DNA of 64,000 nt from NCBI GenBank assembly GCA_965208605.1, contig OZ242345.1, positions 1,302,001 to 1,366,000 on the forward strand. Direction: 5' to 3'. The notes below the pieces were generated by a model that was not told the DNA's origin, did no database searches, and saw only the letters and a program-made list of their open reading frames with translations. This stretch comes from UBA9659 sp965208605 (GTDB lineage: Bacteria; Pseudomonadota; Gammaproteobacteria; Pseudomonadales; Azotimanducaceae). Each line of letters opens with the position of its first letter. The first letter of the stretch is position 1. Shown one piece after another: positions 16,788-25,710 of the stretch. The position numbers and the translations under genes are program-made.

Positions 16788-18881
16788 TCATGCGTCTAAA
16801 TCCGGCAGCGATTCAATAATTTTCACGCTCTCCAGGCTGACATACACTACTTTTTTTAACAATTTGATAATGTAGTTCGGGTCTTCGCTCCATTCGTTGG
16901 GGTCGTTTTTAATTTGGCTGTCTTTATGCACGGCGACTTGATAACGCTCCATGACCCATTCAATGGCGGATTTGCCATTGACGATATATTGATAAGCATG
17001 GGCTGGAATACCCTGCAGAATTAGCTGCTCATTATAGACAATAGCGGTTTTATCAACAATGTTGCCGTCCTTCGCGAATTTCATTTTGACCACTTTGCGA
17101 TTGGCGACGTCCACCAGGTCTTGCGATACTTCTTGCAACGGGTATTCCGGTGCATCCTCGTAATTAACATGCAGTTCACCGAGGGCTTTGCCCGCTGTGC
17201 TGAATACATGAAATTGAGTGTGCATCGGAATGTGCGGCAGCATCTTTTTTAAGTCTGACGAGAATTTGGTTTTGTAGTGGGGCGAATGGAGCAAGCCATA
17301 GATATAATGGAAAATGTCCCACTTGGATATTTTCTGGTCGTTGTAATGGTCGCGGAATATCGCCAACGTAGCATCAGGAATGTTTTCAATGCGGCCATCG
17401 CCACCAAAATCAAAGCCTTCGCCTTGTTTTGATTTTGAATAGGAGTAAAACGGGAAGCACTGGCCGTTGAAAGCAATTTGCACATCAGGAAGAGCATCTA
17501 CCATCAAGGCAGAAAAATCTTTACCAGAACCAACGCCAGAAACACAAATTGCTAAGTTTTCACTAGTAGCAGTTGGAAAAAACGTCCGAATTATTGATGG
17601 TCTGTGAACAAACAAACTATCCACATATAAATGTTGTTTGGTAAAAGGGCGATAGATTACTTGACGAATCAAATTTTTGTCAAATTTAGTGGTAGCCATC
17701 CTTTTAAAATACGTCTTCAAGCTACTCGACCAACTAATTTTTTTTGGATCGTTACTAGCAAATTTTTCTATATCAATACTCGAATCATTAGCCAATGCTA
17801 TTTTATAACGGTCTATTTCGGCATTATAAAAAGATATTGTTGCTTCCATATTGTGTGCTAAATCTACTCGTGAAAAATTGTAAATCCAAGCGTCCCGATT
17901 CGTTTGGACACCGGTTTTGTATAAAGAAAACAGGACTTTTTCTTTTTTGTCTCTTGCTCCGAGTGGATAATAGGTTGCAAATTCTGGATGGCGTTGGTTA
18001 ATCCAATCATGCTGATCATTCGGTTTTATACTCTGCCAGTCTATATTTTTCACACTTGCCAAGGTTTTAATTTTCTCCAGTTTTTCTTTCTGTGTCAGAT
18101 CATCGCCAATGTCGTGATAATAAATTGAACACTTCTTATTTTTTGCCATCGGATTCTTGACAAAAAGCGTAATGGCGATGCCGGCCATGCTGGATTGCCC
18201 AAATATATTTCCACCTTCACCGGCATTTTTGTTTTGCATGTTTTTTCGGATATTCCCACGCAAATTAAAACTATAGATTGCCGAGAACTCATCGGCAAGG
18301 CATTTACGCAAGCCATCGGCGGCGTTGCCGTCAATATAGGAACTGTTGCTGATAAATGCGATAATTCCTTCGGTGCCGATGCGATCGCTCGCCCAACGAA
18401 TAGAACGAATGTAGGAATCATACAGATTGTTTTTGTTGGTAGCAGCCGAGTGTTCTACATAGGTCTCAGTGATACGTTGGTCCAAAACCGGATACTTAAT
18501 ATTTTTATTGGCGTCGTTCTCGCTTTTCTGTTTTGCCGAATAGGGTGGATTGCCTACAATCACACGAATATTGCGTTTGTTCTGCTTTTTCGCCCGCGCA
18601 AAATTTTCAGGAAAAATACCCAGCGTCTCGCCTTTCTTTTCTCCCAACTGAAAAGTATCGGCGAGTAAAATCCCTTGAAACGGTTCGTATTCGCCACCCG
18701 CACGAAAGTGATAGGCTTCCTCGATATTGATGGCGGCGATGTAATAAGCCAACAATACGATTTCATTGGCGTGGATTTCGTGTTGGTATTTGCGCCGCAG
18801 ATCTTTCTCTTTAATGAAATCTCCCTGCAACATCCGCACTATGAAACTACCGGTGCCGGTAAAGGGGTCCAGTATATCCAC
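16788..18881 (-). CDS. Type ISP restriction-modification enzyme, methyltransferase and target-recognition part (out of frame in this copy)
   Basis: The 697-codon frame starts naturally in mid-domain at VDILDPFTGTGSFIVRML (SAM-binding motif I), followed by IRVIVGNPPYSAKQ (catalytic NPPY of N6-adenine methyltransferases), then a long target-recognition region. Upstream in this frame lie VSDEG and then the poly-G tract, so it is the continuation of the 18893-21535 ORF, displaced by one base. A GTG at 18881 preceded by GATGAGGGA could allow re-initiation but is probably not a designed start. With 16 or 19 G residues instead of 18 the two frames join into one protein of about 1,580 residues, the size of LlaGI-type single-polypeptide enzymes. 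Confidence 0.88.
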   Translation of the reverse strand: MDILDPFTGTGSFIVRMLQGDFIKEKDLRRKYQHEIHANEIVLLAYYIAAINIEEAYHFRAGGEYEPFQGILLADTFQLGEKKGETLGIFPENFARAKKQNKRNIRVIVGNPPYSAKQKSENDANKNIKYPVLDQRITETYVEHSAATNKNNLYDSYIRSIRWASDRIGTEGIIAFISNSSYIDGNAADGLRKCLADEFSAIYSFNLRGNIRKNMQNKNAGEGGNIFGQSSMAGIAITLFVKNPMAKNKKCSIYYHDIGDDLTQKEKLEKIKTLASVKNIDWQSIKPNDQHDWINQRHPEFATYYPLGARDKKEKVLFSLYKTGVQTNRDAWIYNFSRVDLAHNMEATISFYNAEIDRYKIALANDSSIDIEKFASNDPKKISWSSSLKTYFKRMATTKFDKNLIRQVIYRPFTKQHLYVDSLFVHRPSIIRTFFPTATSENLAICVSGVGSGKDFSALMVDALPDVQIAFNGQCFPFYSYSKSKQGEGFDFGGDGRIENIPDATLAIFRDHYNDQKISKWDIFHYIYGLLHSPHYKTKFSSDLKKMLPHIPMHTQFHVFSTAGKALGELHVNYEDAPEYPLQEVSQDLVDVANRKVVKMKFAKDGNIVDKTAIVYNEQLILQGIPAHAYQYIVNGKSAIEWVMERYQVAVHKDSQIKNDPNEWSEDPNYIIKLLKKVVYVSLESVKIIESLPDLDA

Positions 18882-18892
18882 TCCCTCATCAC

Positions 18893-21535
18893 TTACCCCC
18901 CCCCCCCCCCCCCGAATTCTGCATGCATGATGTCCTGTACACTTTGCAGAATAAAATCAATAACTTCCACCGGCGTATATACAATGCCAAGCCGTTCTGC
19001 CATTTTCGGAAACGCAGTTTTGAAAAACTTGTCATAGAGTTCAATAATTATTTTCTGCTTGCCTTCGGCGTTATCAATGCCTTCGGCCCGCTCGCGCACA
19101 CTGTTGTAAAACCGCTTCAGGGTATCGGTTTCACTATCCAGATTTTGCTCCTCCAACAGGTCGATCATCCCCTGCATAGACCGGGAAACCGGATTTTGTG
19201 CGGCGAAGTCATAGCCCTTAAAAAGTGCGTTGAACACCGGTTTGGTGATCAAATGTTGAGAGAGCATCTCAATGGCTTCGTCCTCGCTGATGAACGGATT
19301 GATGTTGGCTTTCAGCCCCTCATGGAAATCCGCGAACCGCTTTTTCGAATCGCCATGCGCGCTTTCGAGCAAACCACTAATGCGGGTTGTGTTGGCGTTA
19401 GCGATGTCGGCGATGTCCTTCGCCCAGGTCTCCCAATATCTGCGGTCGCCGCACTTGACGACTATTTTGGCGTAGATCGCGTTGCGCAATTCTTCCATGT
19501 TCAATGGAAGTTGCACCGACCTTGACTCTCCGTCACTATCTCCTGTGCTATCTTGTTCGCCTTCCGGCTCGCCGCCGACACCGATGATTTGTATTTGCCC
19601 GGGGCGGTTTTTGTTGAGTTCCAGTTGATTTATCGTGGCGTTGAAGCGATTGTCATGTGCGCGCAGGGCTTGCAGAACTTCCCAGACCACGGCGTATTTT
19701 TTATTATCTTTTAATGCTTCGTGCGCAGGCATGTCGGCCGGCACCCCGATGGGCAGAATGATGTAGCCGTATTGCTTGCCCTCGGCTTTGCGCATCACCC
19801 TGCCAACCGACTGCACCACATCCACCACCGAGCGGCGTGGATTGAGAAACATCACCGCATCAAGTGCCGGCACATCGACACCTTCGGACAGACAACGGGC
19901 ATTGCTCAGCACACGGCAAACATTGCCATTCTGAGCGGACGGCTCCTGCCGCAACCAGTTGAGTTTACTGTCTCGCTCTAAGGAATTTTGAGTGCCGTCC
20001 ACATGCTGGAATTCGCATCTGAGCGAGTGGACGTGTTTAGTTTTATTCTCCTGATACTGATTCACCACTTGCGAAAACATGGCGCTGATGTGTTCCGATG
20101 CTTTGATAGTAGTAGTGAAAGCCACAGCGCGGCGCATCGGTTCGTCATTCACTTCCTTGACTTCGTCTCGGTTGATGATGCGTTTGGCAAGTCCGCTCCA
20201 GCAACCGATAATTTTAGTCGCATCTTCCAGTTTTAATTCGCTGTCTTCGGCAAACTGCCCTTGCATGGACCGGGAAACATCGTCTTCATTAACCGCCAGC
20301 ACCAGTACGCGGTAATCGGATAGCAGGTTTTTTGCCACAGCATCAGAAAAATCCAAGCGATGAAACTCATCTCCATAGACGGACGCGTCGTCCATGGAAA
20401 AATACTCAATATCATGTTTCTCGGCTTTTGTTTTTGCGCTGTCCGAGTAAATGCGCGGCGTCGCCGTCATGTAGAGGCGCCGCTTTGACTTTATGTAGCC
20501 CTTGTCGTGGACTTTGCTGTAATAGGAAACTTCCTTGTCATGCCGTTCAACGCCGGTCGTGCGGTGGGCTTCATCACAGATAATCAAATCAAATTCCGGC
20601 GCGCCGAGTTTTTGTGCGCCAGCCACCACATCAATGGAATGATAGGTTGAAAAGATGATGTTGATGCGCCCGCTTGCACGAGGCTCTTTGAGCTTTTTTG
20701 CCAATGACTTTTCATTGGTGGTGGTGGGGAAAGCCAGTTCATAAGCACGCATACCTTCTTCGTCCTTCCCCACCTTGCTGTCGGAACAAACGGCAAAATT
20801 GCGCTGGGGAAGCTGCGCTTCGGTTGCCCATTCGCGCAGGCTTTGCGAAAGCAGCGAAATGGACGGCACAAGAAAAAGCACATTGCCAGAACTGCCCGCT
20901 TGCGACACGGTTGCTTCGGCAATTTTCAACGAAGTGAATGTTTTGCCGGTCCCGCAGGCCATGATTAATTTGCCACGTTCGGCCTGCTTGAATCCGTTGA
21001 TAACATCGTCCAACGCGGCTTTTTGATGGGGACGTAGCTTTTTCTTTTTCTGAGTTACTTTTCCTCTGCCGTAAATATCCTTGTAGTCAACGACACTCTC
21101 AGCGATCTGGTCAATACCGACGCGGTGGCAAGGGATGGTTTGCCCTTGTATCGCTTTTTCTGCGTTGGATGACCACTTGTCCGTGGTCGTAAAAATATAA
21201 CGTCGGGCAAAATTATATCGCCCCGAAGTTGCAAGGAATGAATCTATACCAGATTTTGGTAAGGGGTTTTCGGATTCATAAAATTTGCATTGAACCGCCC
21301 AGAGGTCGCCGCTGTCCTGTTCTTTCGCAACTATATCTATGCCGGTGTCGCTTTCCTGTCTATCCGGCCATTCATCCCATAACCACACATCGGCAAGGAC
21401 GTCTTTATAGCACGGGTCTTCCTGGAGAAAGGTTTTGATGAGTTTCTCAAAATGCGTACCGCGGTCTCTATTCGCGCCCGGTTCGCCAGCGGGAAACTGG
21501 CGCCGAATCCCTTCAAAGGCATCCAAAATGTTCAT
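18893..21535 (-). CDS. Type ISP restriction-modification enzyme, nuclease-helicase part (ends at poly-G)
   Basis: 880 residues from MNILDAFEGIRRQFPAGEP. The N-terminal Mrr-like nuclease (about 20-120) shows SDTGIDIVAKEQDSGDLW and VQCKFYES, the D..QxK site. A superfamily-2 helicase follows: MACGTGKTFTSLKIAE (Walker A), DLIICDEAHRTTG (DEAH-like), YMTATPRIYSD and QSVGRVMRKAEGKQ (motif VI). A helical spacer leads to GIVYTPVEVIDFILQSVQDI, normally just ahead of methyltransferase motif I. The frame then enters 18 G and stops as EFGGGGGG. An ATG 27 codons upstream (21616) adds residues with short repeats (PPRDAPPRDR). The full enzyme would cut unmodified DNA and methylate self sites from one chain. 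Confidence 0.9.
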   Translation of the reverse strand: MNILDAFEGIRRQFPAGEPGANRDRGTHFEKLIKTFLQEDPCYKDVLADVWLWDEWPDRQESDTGIDIVAKEQDSGDLWAVQCKFYESENPLPKSGIDSFLATSGRYNFARRYIFTTTDKWSSNAEKAIQGQTIPCHRVGIDQIAESVVDYKDIYGRGKVTQKKKKLRPHQKAALDDVINGFKQAERGKLIMACGTGKTFTSLKIAEATVSQAGSSGNVLFLVPSISLLSQSLREWATEAQLPQRNFAVCSDSKVGKDEEGMRAYELAFPTTTNEKSLAKKLKEPRASGRINIIFSTYHSIDVVAGAQKLGAPEFDLIICDEAHRTTGVERHDKEVSYYSKVHDKGYIKSKRRLYMTATPRIYSDSAKTKAEKHDIEYFSMDDASVYGDEFHRLDFSDAVAKNLLSDYRVLVLAVNEDDVSRSMQGQFAEDSELKLEDATKIIGCWSGLAKRIINRDEVKEVNDEPMRRAVAFTTTIKASEHISAMFSQVVNQYQENKTKHVHSLRCEFQHVDGTQNSLERDSKLNWLRQEPSAQNGNVCRVLSNARCLSEGVDVPALDAVMFLNPRRSVVDVVQSVGRVMRKAEGKQYGYIILPIGVPADMPAHEALKDNKKYAVVWEVLQALRAHDNRFNATINQLELNKNRPGQIQIIGVGGEPEGEQDSTGDSDGESRSVQLPLNMEELRNAIYAKIVVKCGDRRYWETWAKDIADIANANTTRISGLLESAHGDSKKRFADFHEGLKANINPFISEDEAIEMLSQHLITKPVFNALFKGYDFAAQNPVSRSMQGMIDLLEEQNLDSETDTLKRFYNSVRERAEGIDNAEGKQKIIIELYDKFFKTAFPKMAERLGIVYTPVEVIDFILQSVQDIMHAEFGGGGGG
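18896..18913. repeat. Poly-C/poly-G tract, 18 bases, inside the restriction-modification gene
   Basis: Eighteen C on the plus strand (18 G in the coding strand) at the junction of the two frames. Eighteen reads out to TAA directly after the tract; 3n+1 (16 or 19) restores the full enzyme; 17 or 20 gives GKstop. Its length and location are typical of slipped-strand phase switches. Sequencing or assembly error in the homopolymer is the main alternative. Confidence 0.95.
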
Positions 21536-21734
21536 ATTGACTCGGTGCCTATCGGCCCTGTCTCTTGGTGGGGCGTCTCTTGGTGGGGATTGAATGGCAA
21601 GTTGTCGCTCGTCCAAACTGTCTGCTTAGCCCAATTCATTGCGTTAATTCCTCCTAGGTTATAGTTTGACAACCATTCGCCGAAAGATTGTTGCGCCCCG
21701 GCATGCCTATCCTATATGGTGCACAGGCTCAGAT

Positions 21735-22085
21735 ACATACCCCCCCCGTCATTTTCGGGGTGGGCGTCATGTGCTCGCCGCCAGTCGCCCCCGCCGTCAT
21801 TTTCGGGGTGGGCGTCATGTGCTCGCCGCCAGTCGCCCCCGCCGTCATTCTCGCTTTGCTCCGCTCCGCTGTCATTCTCGAGCTTGCTCGGGAATCCAGA
21901 GGTTGAGCGGCACAGAGTTTATTCCGCCCATCCCTTTAACGAAAGCACAACTCACCGACTGCTCCCGTTGATGTGTAGTGGGAATATCAAGGGAGTTGAC
22001 TTTGTTCCTCTGGATTCCCGACCCACCAGTTATCACAGCCTATGGCTGTAATAACTGGGGTGCCGAGAATGACGGCATGGTCTTT
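21735..22085. repeat. Intergenic repeat cluster with a 48-bp tandem duplication
   Basis: A 48-bp unit starting CGTCATTTTCGGGGTGGGCG is present twice in tandem (21747-21794, 21795-21842), with a partial third start. It is followed by TCGAGCTTGCTCGGGAATCC, an inner segment in reverse orientation, GTTCCTCTGGATTCCCG and a hairpin at 22026-22058 (CCAGTTATCACAGCC, loop TAT). It borders the end of the ubiH-like gene. Confidence 0.85.
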
Positions 22086-23427
22086 AGTACTTCCCAGTTG
22101 CAAGATCCACCGCCAACTTCTTTAGCCTTTTGTTGTGGTCAACCAGACGCAGGCCCCGATTACGCAGGAAAGCAAGCGCAGGATGCTCGGCAGTAAAGAG
22201 GCGATGAAAACCTTCCGTTACCATACCGGCAAGTTGGTTCCCCGGTTTTCGTTGGGCTTCATAACGGCGTAACAAACGCATATCACCTGGCGACATGGCT
22301 TCCATCCTTGCCTGGCGGAGGACGCTTGCCAGGGCGCGCGCATCGGCAAATCCCAGATTGGCACCCTGCCCCGCCAGTGGATGAATCGTATGCGCCGCAT
22401 CACCGATGATCGCAATCCCCGGGTTGATATAGTGGATTGCCTGTTGCTGCATCAAGGGAAAACTAAATCTGGTAGTGACCGCGTGAATGTTGCGCCCAGA
22501 CAGAGGATTGCACTGCTCGCTTGCCTGATTCAGCGCTTCGCAGAAGTCCTCATCGGACAGACTGAGCAGCTGCTCGGCATCAAAGACAGACCAGATCACA
22601 GCGGCTAAGCCTGGCTCAGCGAGGGGGAGCATGGCCAGAGGACCCCTAGAGGTGAACCACTGGCGGGCAACCTTCTTGTGTAAAGAGTCTTGCGAATTGA
22701 ATTGCGAATCCTGGTCTCCATTGCCGCGTGCATCGCTATGGGAGTTGCTATGTGCCTTGCCCGACTGGGCGACACACACTATCGCATCTTGACCATAGTG
22801 CCAGCCTGCTTTGCTCAACCCGACTGCTTCCCGAATGGTTGAAGAAGCACCATCGGCACCAATCAAGAGTGGGGTGGTGAGCTGCTGACCATCCGCCATA
22901 AGCAGTCGGTATCCCGCTTCTTCCCGGATCAATTCCTGCCATGGCTGTTGCCAAGCCAGGGTGATATGGGGCAGCTGTGTCGCCCGTTGCACCAGCGCGG
23001 CAATCAATGCTTGCTGGTCAACAATGTAACCGAGTAGAGGAAGCCCCGCCTCGCCAGCATGAAAAGAAATCGCCCCCGCACCCGTGCCGTCAACCACCTC
23101 CATCTGTTCATAGGGCGTAATGTATGCAGGCTCAATAAGTTCCCAAGCACCAATATCAGTGAGGAATTGCGTTGATGCCGGGCTCACCGCAATCACATTG
23201 CCGCTAGGTCCTCCGGTCAATCGGTGTGCCGCAACTTTGACCGGGGAACTGCGGCTAGGCATTGAAGGTGGCGCCGCCTTCCGGTCAATCACCCGCACCT
23301 TCAGGCCGGCGTCTTGCATGGCGCAGGCACAAGCAAGACCAACAAATCCAGCGCCGACTATCAGCAGATCGGTGGTTTTTTCTGCTAACTTCTCTTCTAC
23401 CTTCTCTTCTACACAGTCGGTGGTCAT
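22084..23427 (-). CDS. UbiH/UbiF/COQ6-family FAD-dependent hydroxylase
   Basis: Ring hydroxylase family acting in ubiquinone synthesis. The 447 residues show the FAD-binding LLIVGAGFVGLACACAMQDA, the internal LLIGADGASSTIREAVGL and the C-terminal IIGDAAHTIHPLAGQGANLG motif. The N-terminus has a short repeat (VEEKVEEKLAEK). Around residues 220-245 there is a low-complexity insertion (SHSDARGNGDQDSQFNSQDS) just before the conserved QWFTSRGPLAMLPL. Which ring carbon is hydroxylated cannot be told. It diverges from the ZapB-like/zapA pair; ygfB and pepP, which usually lie between zapA and ubiH, are missing. Confidence 0.88.
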   Translation of the reverse strand: MTTDCVEEKVEEKLAEKTTDLLIVGAGFVGLACACAMQDAGLKVRVIDRKAAPPSMPSRSSPVKVAAHRLTGGPSGNVIAVSPASTQFLTDIGAWELIEPAYITPYEQMEVVDGTGAGAISFHAGEAGLPLLGYIVDQQALIAALVQRATQLPHITLAWQQPWQELIREEAGYRLLMADGQQLTTPLLIGADGASSTIREAVGLSKAGWHYGQDAIVCVAQSGKAHSNSHSDARGNGDQDSQFNSQDSLHKKVARQWFTSRGPLAMLPLAEPGLAAVIWSVFDAEQLLSLSDEDFCEALNQASEQCNPLSGRNIHAVTTRFSFPLMQQQAIHYINPGIAIIGDAAHTIHPLAGQGANLGFADARALASVLRQARMEAMSPGDMRLLRRYEAQRKPGNQLAGMVTEGFHRLFTAEHPALAFLRNRGLRLVDHNKRLKKLAVDLATGKY

Positions 23428-23559
23428 TTTTCTATCATCCTAAATATCTAGTGCCAGGTCATGATGCTTATCAAGCCACCCTGGGTACCCCCTATCCCGT
23501 TTGACCAACTGTAAACCATCATTCTATAGTGGTCATCTTCTGGATATCGGATCTGGCTC

Positions 23560-23757
23560 TTGAGTCTCAGTAAACTTGAAAGCAAAATTGACGAACTCAT
23601 CGCGCTGTGTGATGAATTGCAACGCACCGAATCCAGCCTGAAAAACCAGCGCGACCAATGGCTGGAAGAGCGGCGTCAGTTACTAGACAAAAACCACCGG
23701 ATGCGCACCAAGCTTGAAGCCATGATTACACGTCTCAAATCTCTTGAGCAGCACTAA
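23560..23757 (+). CDS. Small coiled-coil protein of the ZapB-like TIGR02449 family
   Basis: 65 residues, almost entirely coiled coil (LESKIDELIALCDELQRTES; LLDKNHRMRTKLEAMITRLK). It starts at TTG, with MSLSKLESKIDELI matching the usual start of this family. It is encoded 30 bp upstream of zapA, where many Gammaproteobacteria keep such a gene; a role at the division ring is inferred from that neighbour and from likeness to ZapB. Confidence 0.8.
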   Translation: MSLSKLESKIDELIALCDELQRTESSLKNQRDQWLEERRQLLDKNHRMRTKLEAMITRLKSLEQH

Positions 23758-23787
23758 TTATCCGCACTCATTAACAAGGCTAATTAT

Positions 23788-24120
23788 ATGACGAAATCAA
23801 AACTCAAAGATCCCAAAACCATCAAGGTGCATATCCTTGATGAGGCGTATCAAGTCAACTGTTCCCTGGACGAAGTGGCGGCACTGAAGAAGTCCGCCAT
23901 TTACCTGGATGAAAAAATGCAAGAGATGAAAGGCGGTTCCAGCGCATTGAAGTTAAATCGCTTAACAGTCATGGCCGCGCTCAACATCACCAACGACCTG
24001 CTGGCAACAGAAGCCGAAAAAAAAGAACAACTCGCTACCCAGGATGAGGAAATTTCATCGCTCCTGAACAAGCTGGGCACCGCCCTGAACCGACTATATG
24101 CAAAGCAGGCAGAATCATGA
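23788..24120 (+). CDS. zapA: Cell division protein ZapA
   Basis: Binds and bundles FtsZ filaments at midcell. The 110 residues have the N-terminal strand-rich head (KTIKVHILDEAYQVNC, DEVAALKKSAIYLDEKMQEM, LNRLTVMAALNITNDLL) and a C-terminal coiled coil (EAEKKEQLATQDEEISSLLN). Length is typical. The stop overlaps the ATG of the PhoD-like gene (ATGA), so there is no room for the 6S RNA gene that often follows zapA. Confidence 0.93.
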   Translation: MTKSKLKDPKTIKVHILDEAYQVNCSLDEVAALKKSAIYLDEKMQEMKGGSSALKLNRLTVMAALNITNDLLATEAEKKEQLATQDEEISSLLNKLGTALNRLYAKQAES

Positions 24121-25259
24121 TTCATCCTAAGCGGCTAGTGCTGGCATTTTGTTTAGTAGCCACCGCCCAGCTGGCAATAGGTTTTGAGCCGCCGCCCCCT
24201 GTGTCTATGTCGGTTGTGCCTATGTCGGTTGTGTCTATGCCGGTTGTACCTATGCCGGCAGCACCGCTACAAGAAAATAAAATTATCCAGAGAATTGCGC
24301 TCGGTTCTTGCTTCCACCCCCAACGAAGTGAGCAGATTTTTTCCACCGTCATGGCAGCAAAGCCAGACCTCTTTATGTTTATCGGTGACAATGTGTATGC
24401 GGAAGACGAAGCTGATGACCCGACGCTTGCAAGCCTGCGCAAAGCATACAGTCTGCTGGCTGAGTCAACCACCTTTGCAGCACTCAGAAGGCAGATGCCC
24501 CTACTGACCACCTGGGACGATCATGATTATGGCAAGAATGATGCCGGGGGTGATTGGGAAACAAAATACACCGCAGAAAAAATTTACGAAGCCGCCTGGG
24601 CGGTACCCCACACTGACCCGCGAGCCGGTCGAGGCGGGGTCTACTATGCCCGGACTCTGGGACCAGCGGGACGCCGCGTACAGTTCATCTTGCTGGACAC
24701 TCGATTCTTCCGCACCCCATTGACGCGGCATGCCGGTACTAGACCCGCTGGAGGTGGTCCCTATATCCCGTCTACTGATGCTCAGCAAGGGCTCCTCGGG
24801 AAGCGCCAATGGCAATGGCTTGAACAACAACTCTCCGAACCTGCTGAGTTACGCATTGTTGTCACTTCTATTCAGATGATTGCCCTGGCAAACAACTGGG
24901 AAGCCTGGCAACTACTACCCAAGGAAAAACAACGTTTCTTTGAGCTGCTGAAAGACACCAGCGCCAAGGGGGTTATTCTGGTGTCTGGGGACCGACACAT
25001 GGCGGCAATTTATCGTCAAGACGAGGCGCCCTACCCCATTTACGAACTGACTTCATCCTCGCTTAATCTTCCATTGAGCGAGTTTGTTGCCAATATCCAG
25101 GATGAGGCGGGACCCAATCGCATCAGCAAGCCCTACTATGACACCAACTTCGGTTTGATTGACATTGACTGGGAAAAGAGAGCAGTGACATTGTCGGTAC
25201 GGGACGAAACCGGTGCCAGTGTGAGGAGCGTCCGGCTGAGTATTGAGCAGCTACGGTGA
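24117..25259 (+). CDS. PhoD-like metallophosphatase, exported
   Basis: 380 residues with a signal peptide (LVLAFCLVATAQLAIGFE), then a PhoD-like calcineurin-fold phosphatase: IALGSCFHPQRSEQIF, DLFMFIGDNVYAEDE (metal ligands), LTTWDDHDYGKNDAG and ILVSGDRHMAAI. Family members hydrolyse phosphate mono- or diesters in the periplasm. Between signal and enzyme is a 4x15 bp tandem repeat (24201-24260) encoding VSMSV/VPMSV/VSMPV/VPMPA; being a multiple of three it changes linker length without frameshift. Translationally coupled to zapA, an unusual pairing. Confidence 0.88.
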   Translation: MIHPKRLVLAFCLVATAQLAIGFEPPPPVSMSVVPMSVVSMPVVPMPAAPLQENKIIQRIALGSCFHPQRSEQIFSTVMAAKPDLFMFIGDNVYAEDEADDPTLASLRKAYSLLAESTTFAALRRQMPLLTTWDDHDYGKNDAGGDWETKYTAEKIYEAAWAVPHTDPRAGRGGVYYARTLGPAGRRVQFILLDTRFFRTPLTRHAGTRPAGGGPYIPSTDAQQGLLGKRQWQWLEQQLSEPAELRIVVTSIQMIALANNWEAWQLLPKEKQRFFELLKDTSAKGVILVSGDRHMAAIYRQDEAPYPIYELTSSSLNLPLSEFVANIQDEAGPNRISKPYYDTNFGLIDIDWEKRAVTLSVRDETGASVRSVRLSIEQLR

Positions 25260-25264
25260 CTAGG

Positions 25265-25710
25265 TGGCTTTAGGTTCGCCCCCCGTCACTCTCGGGCTTG
25301 CCCTCTGACGGGTTGGAGGAGCGGGGTAAATCGGAAAATAATACTCTTTTTTACTGGATTCCCGAGCAAGCTCGAGAATGACGGCGCGGGGCGCCGTAAG
25401 CCGCCACTCTGGATTCCCGCCGAACCCCGTCATTCTCGTCACCCCGGTCATTACAGCCGAAGGCTGTGATGACCGGGGTGACGGGAATCCAGAGGAGCAA
25501 AGGCAACCACCTTGATATTCCCGCTACACCTCAACGGGGGTCAGTGGAACAAAGAGCGCAGTCCCGTTATTACTGGTGCTGACGGTGAAGGCAATACCGC
25601 TCGTTCCTCTGGATTCCCCCCGAAACCAGTCGTACCGCCTTCGTCGGTACGACTGGCTTCGGCGAGAATGACGGCGCGGGGCCGCGAGAATGACGGCGGG
25701 GAGGCAAGCG
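25265..25710. repeat. dRS3-like/MITE-like repeat cluster between the PhoD-like gene and valS
   Basis: Holds several nested units: GATTCCCGAGCAAGCTCGAG; an 18-bp hairpin with GAA loop at 25441-25479 (ACCCCGGTCATTACAGCC); a 134-bp segment 25484-25617 bounded by inverted GGAATCCAGAGGAGC / GTTCCTCTGGATTCC; and a second hairpin at about 25621-25661 (CGAAACCAGTCGTACCG). It separates two convergent genes. Confidence 0.88.

Noticed and set aside
21747..21842. 48-bp tandem duplication considered as CRISPR or attachment site
   Set aside because: Only two copies, no spacers and no integrase; better explained as duplication within the intergenic repeat.
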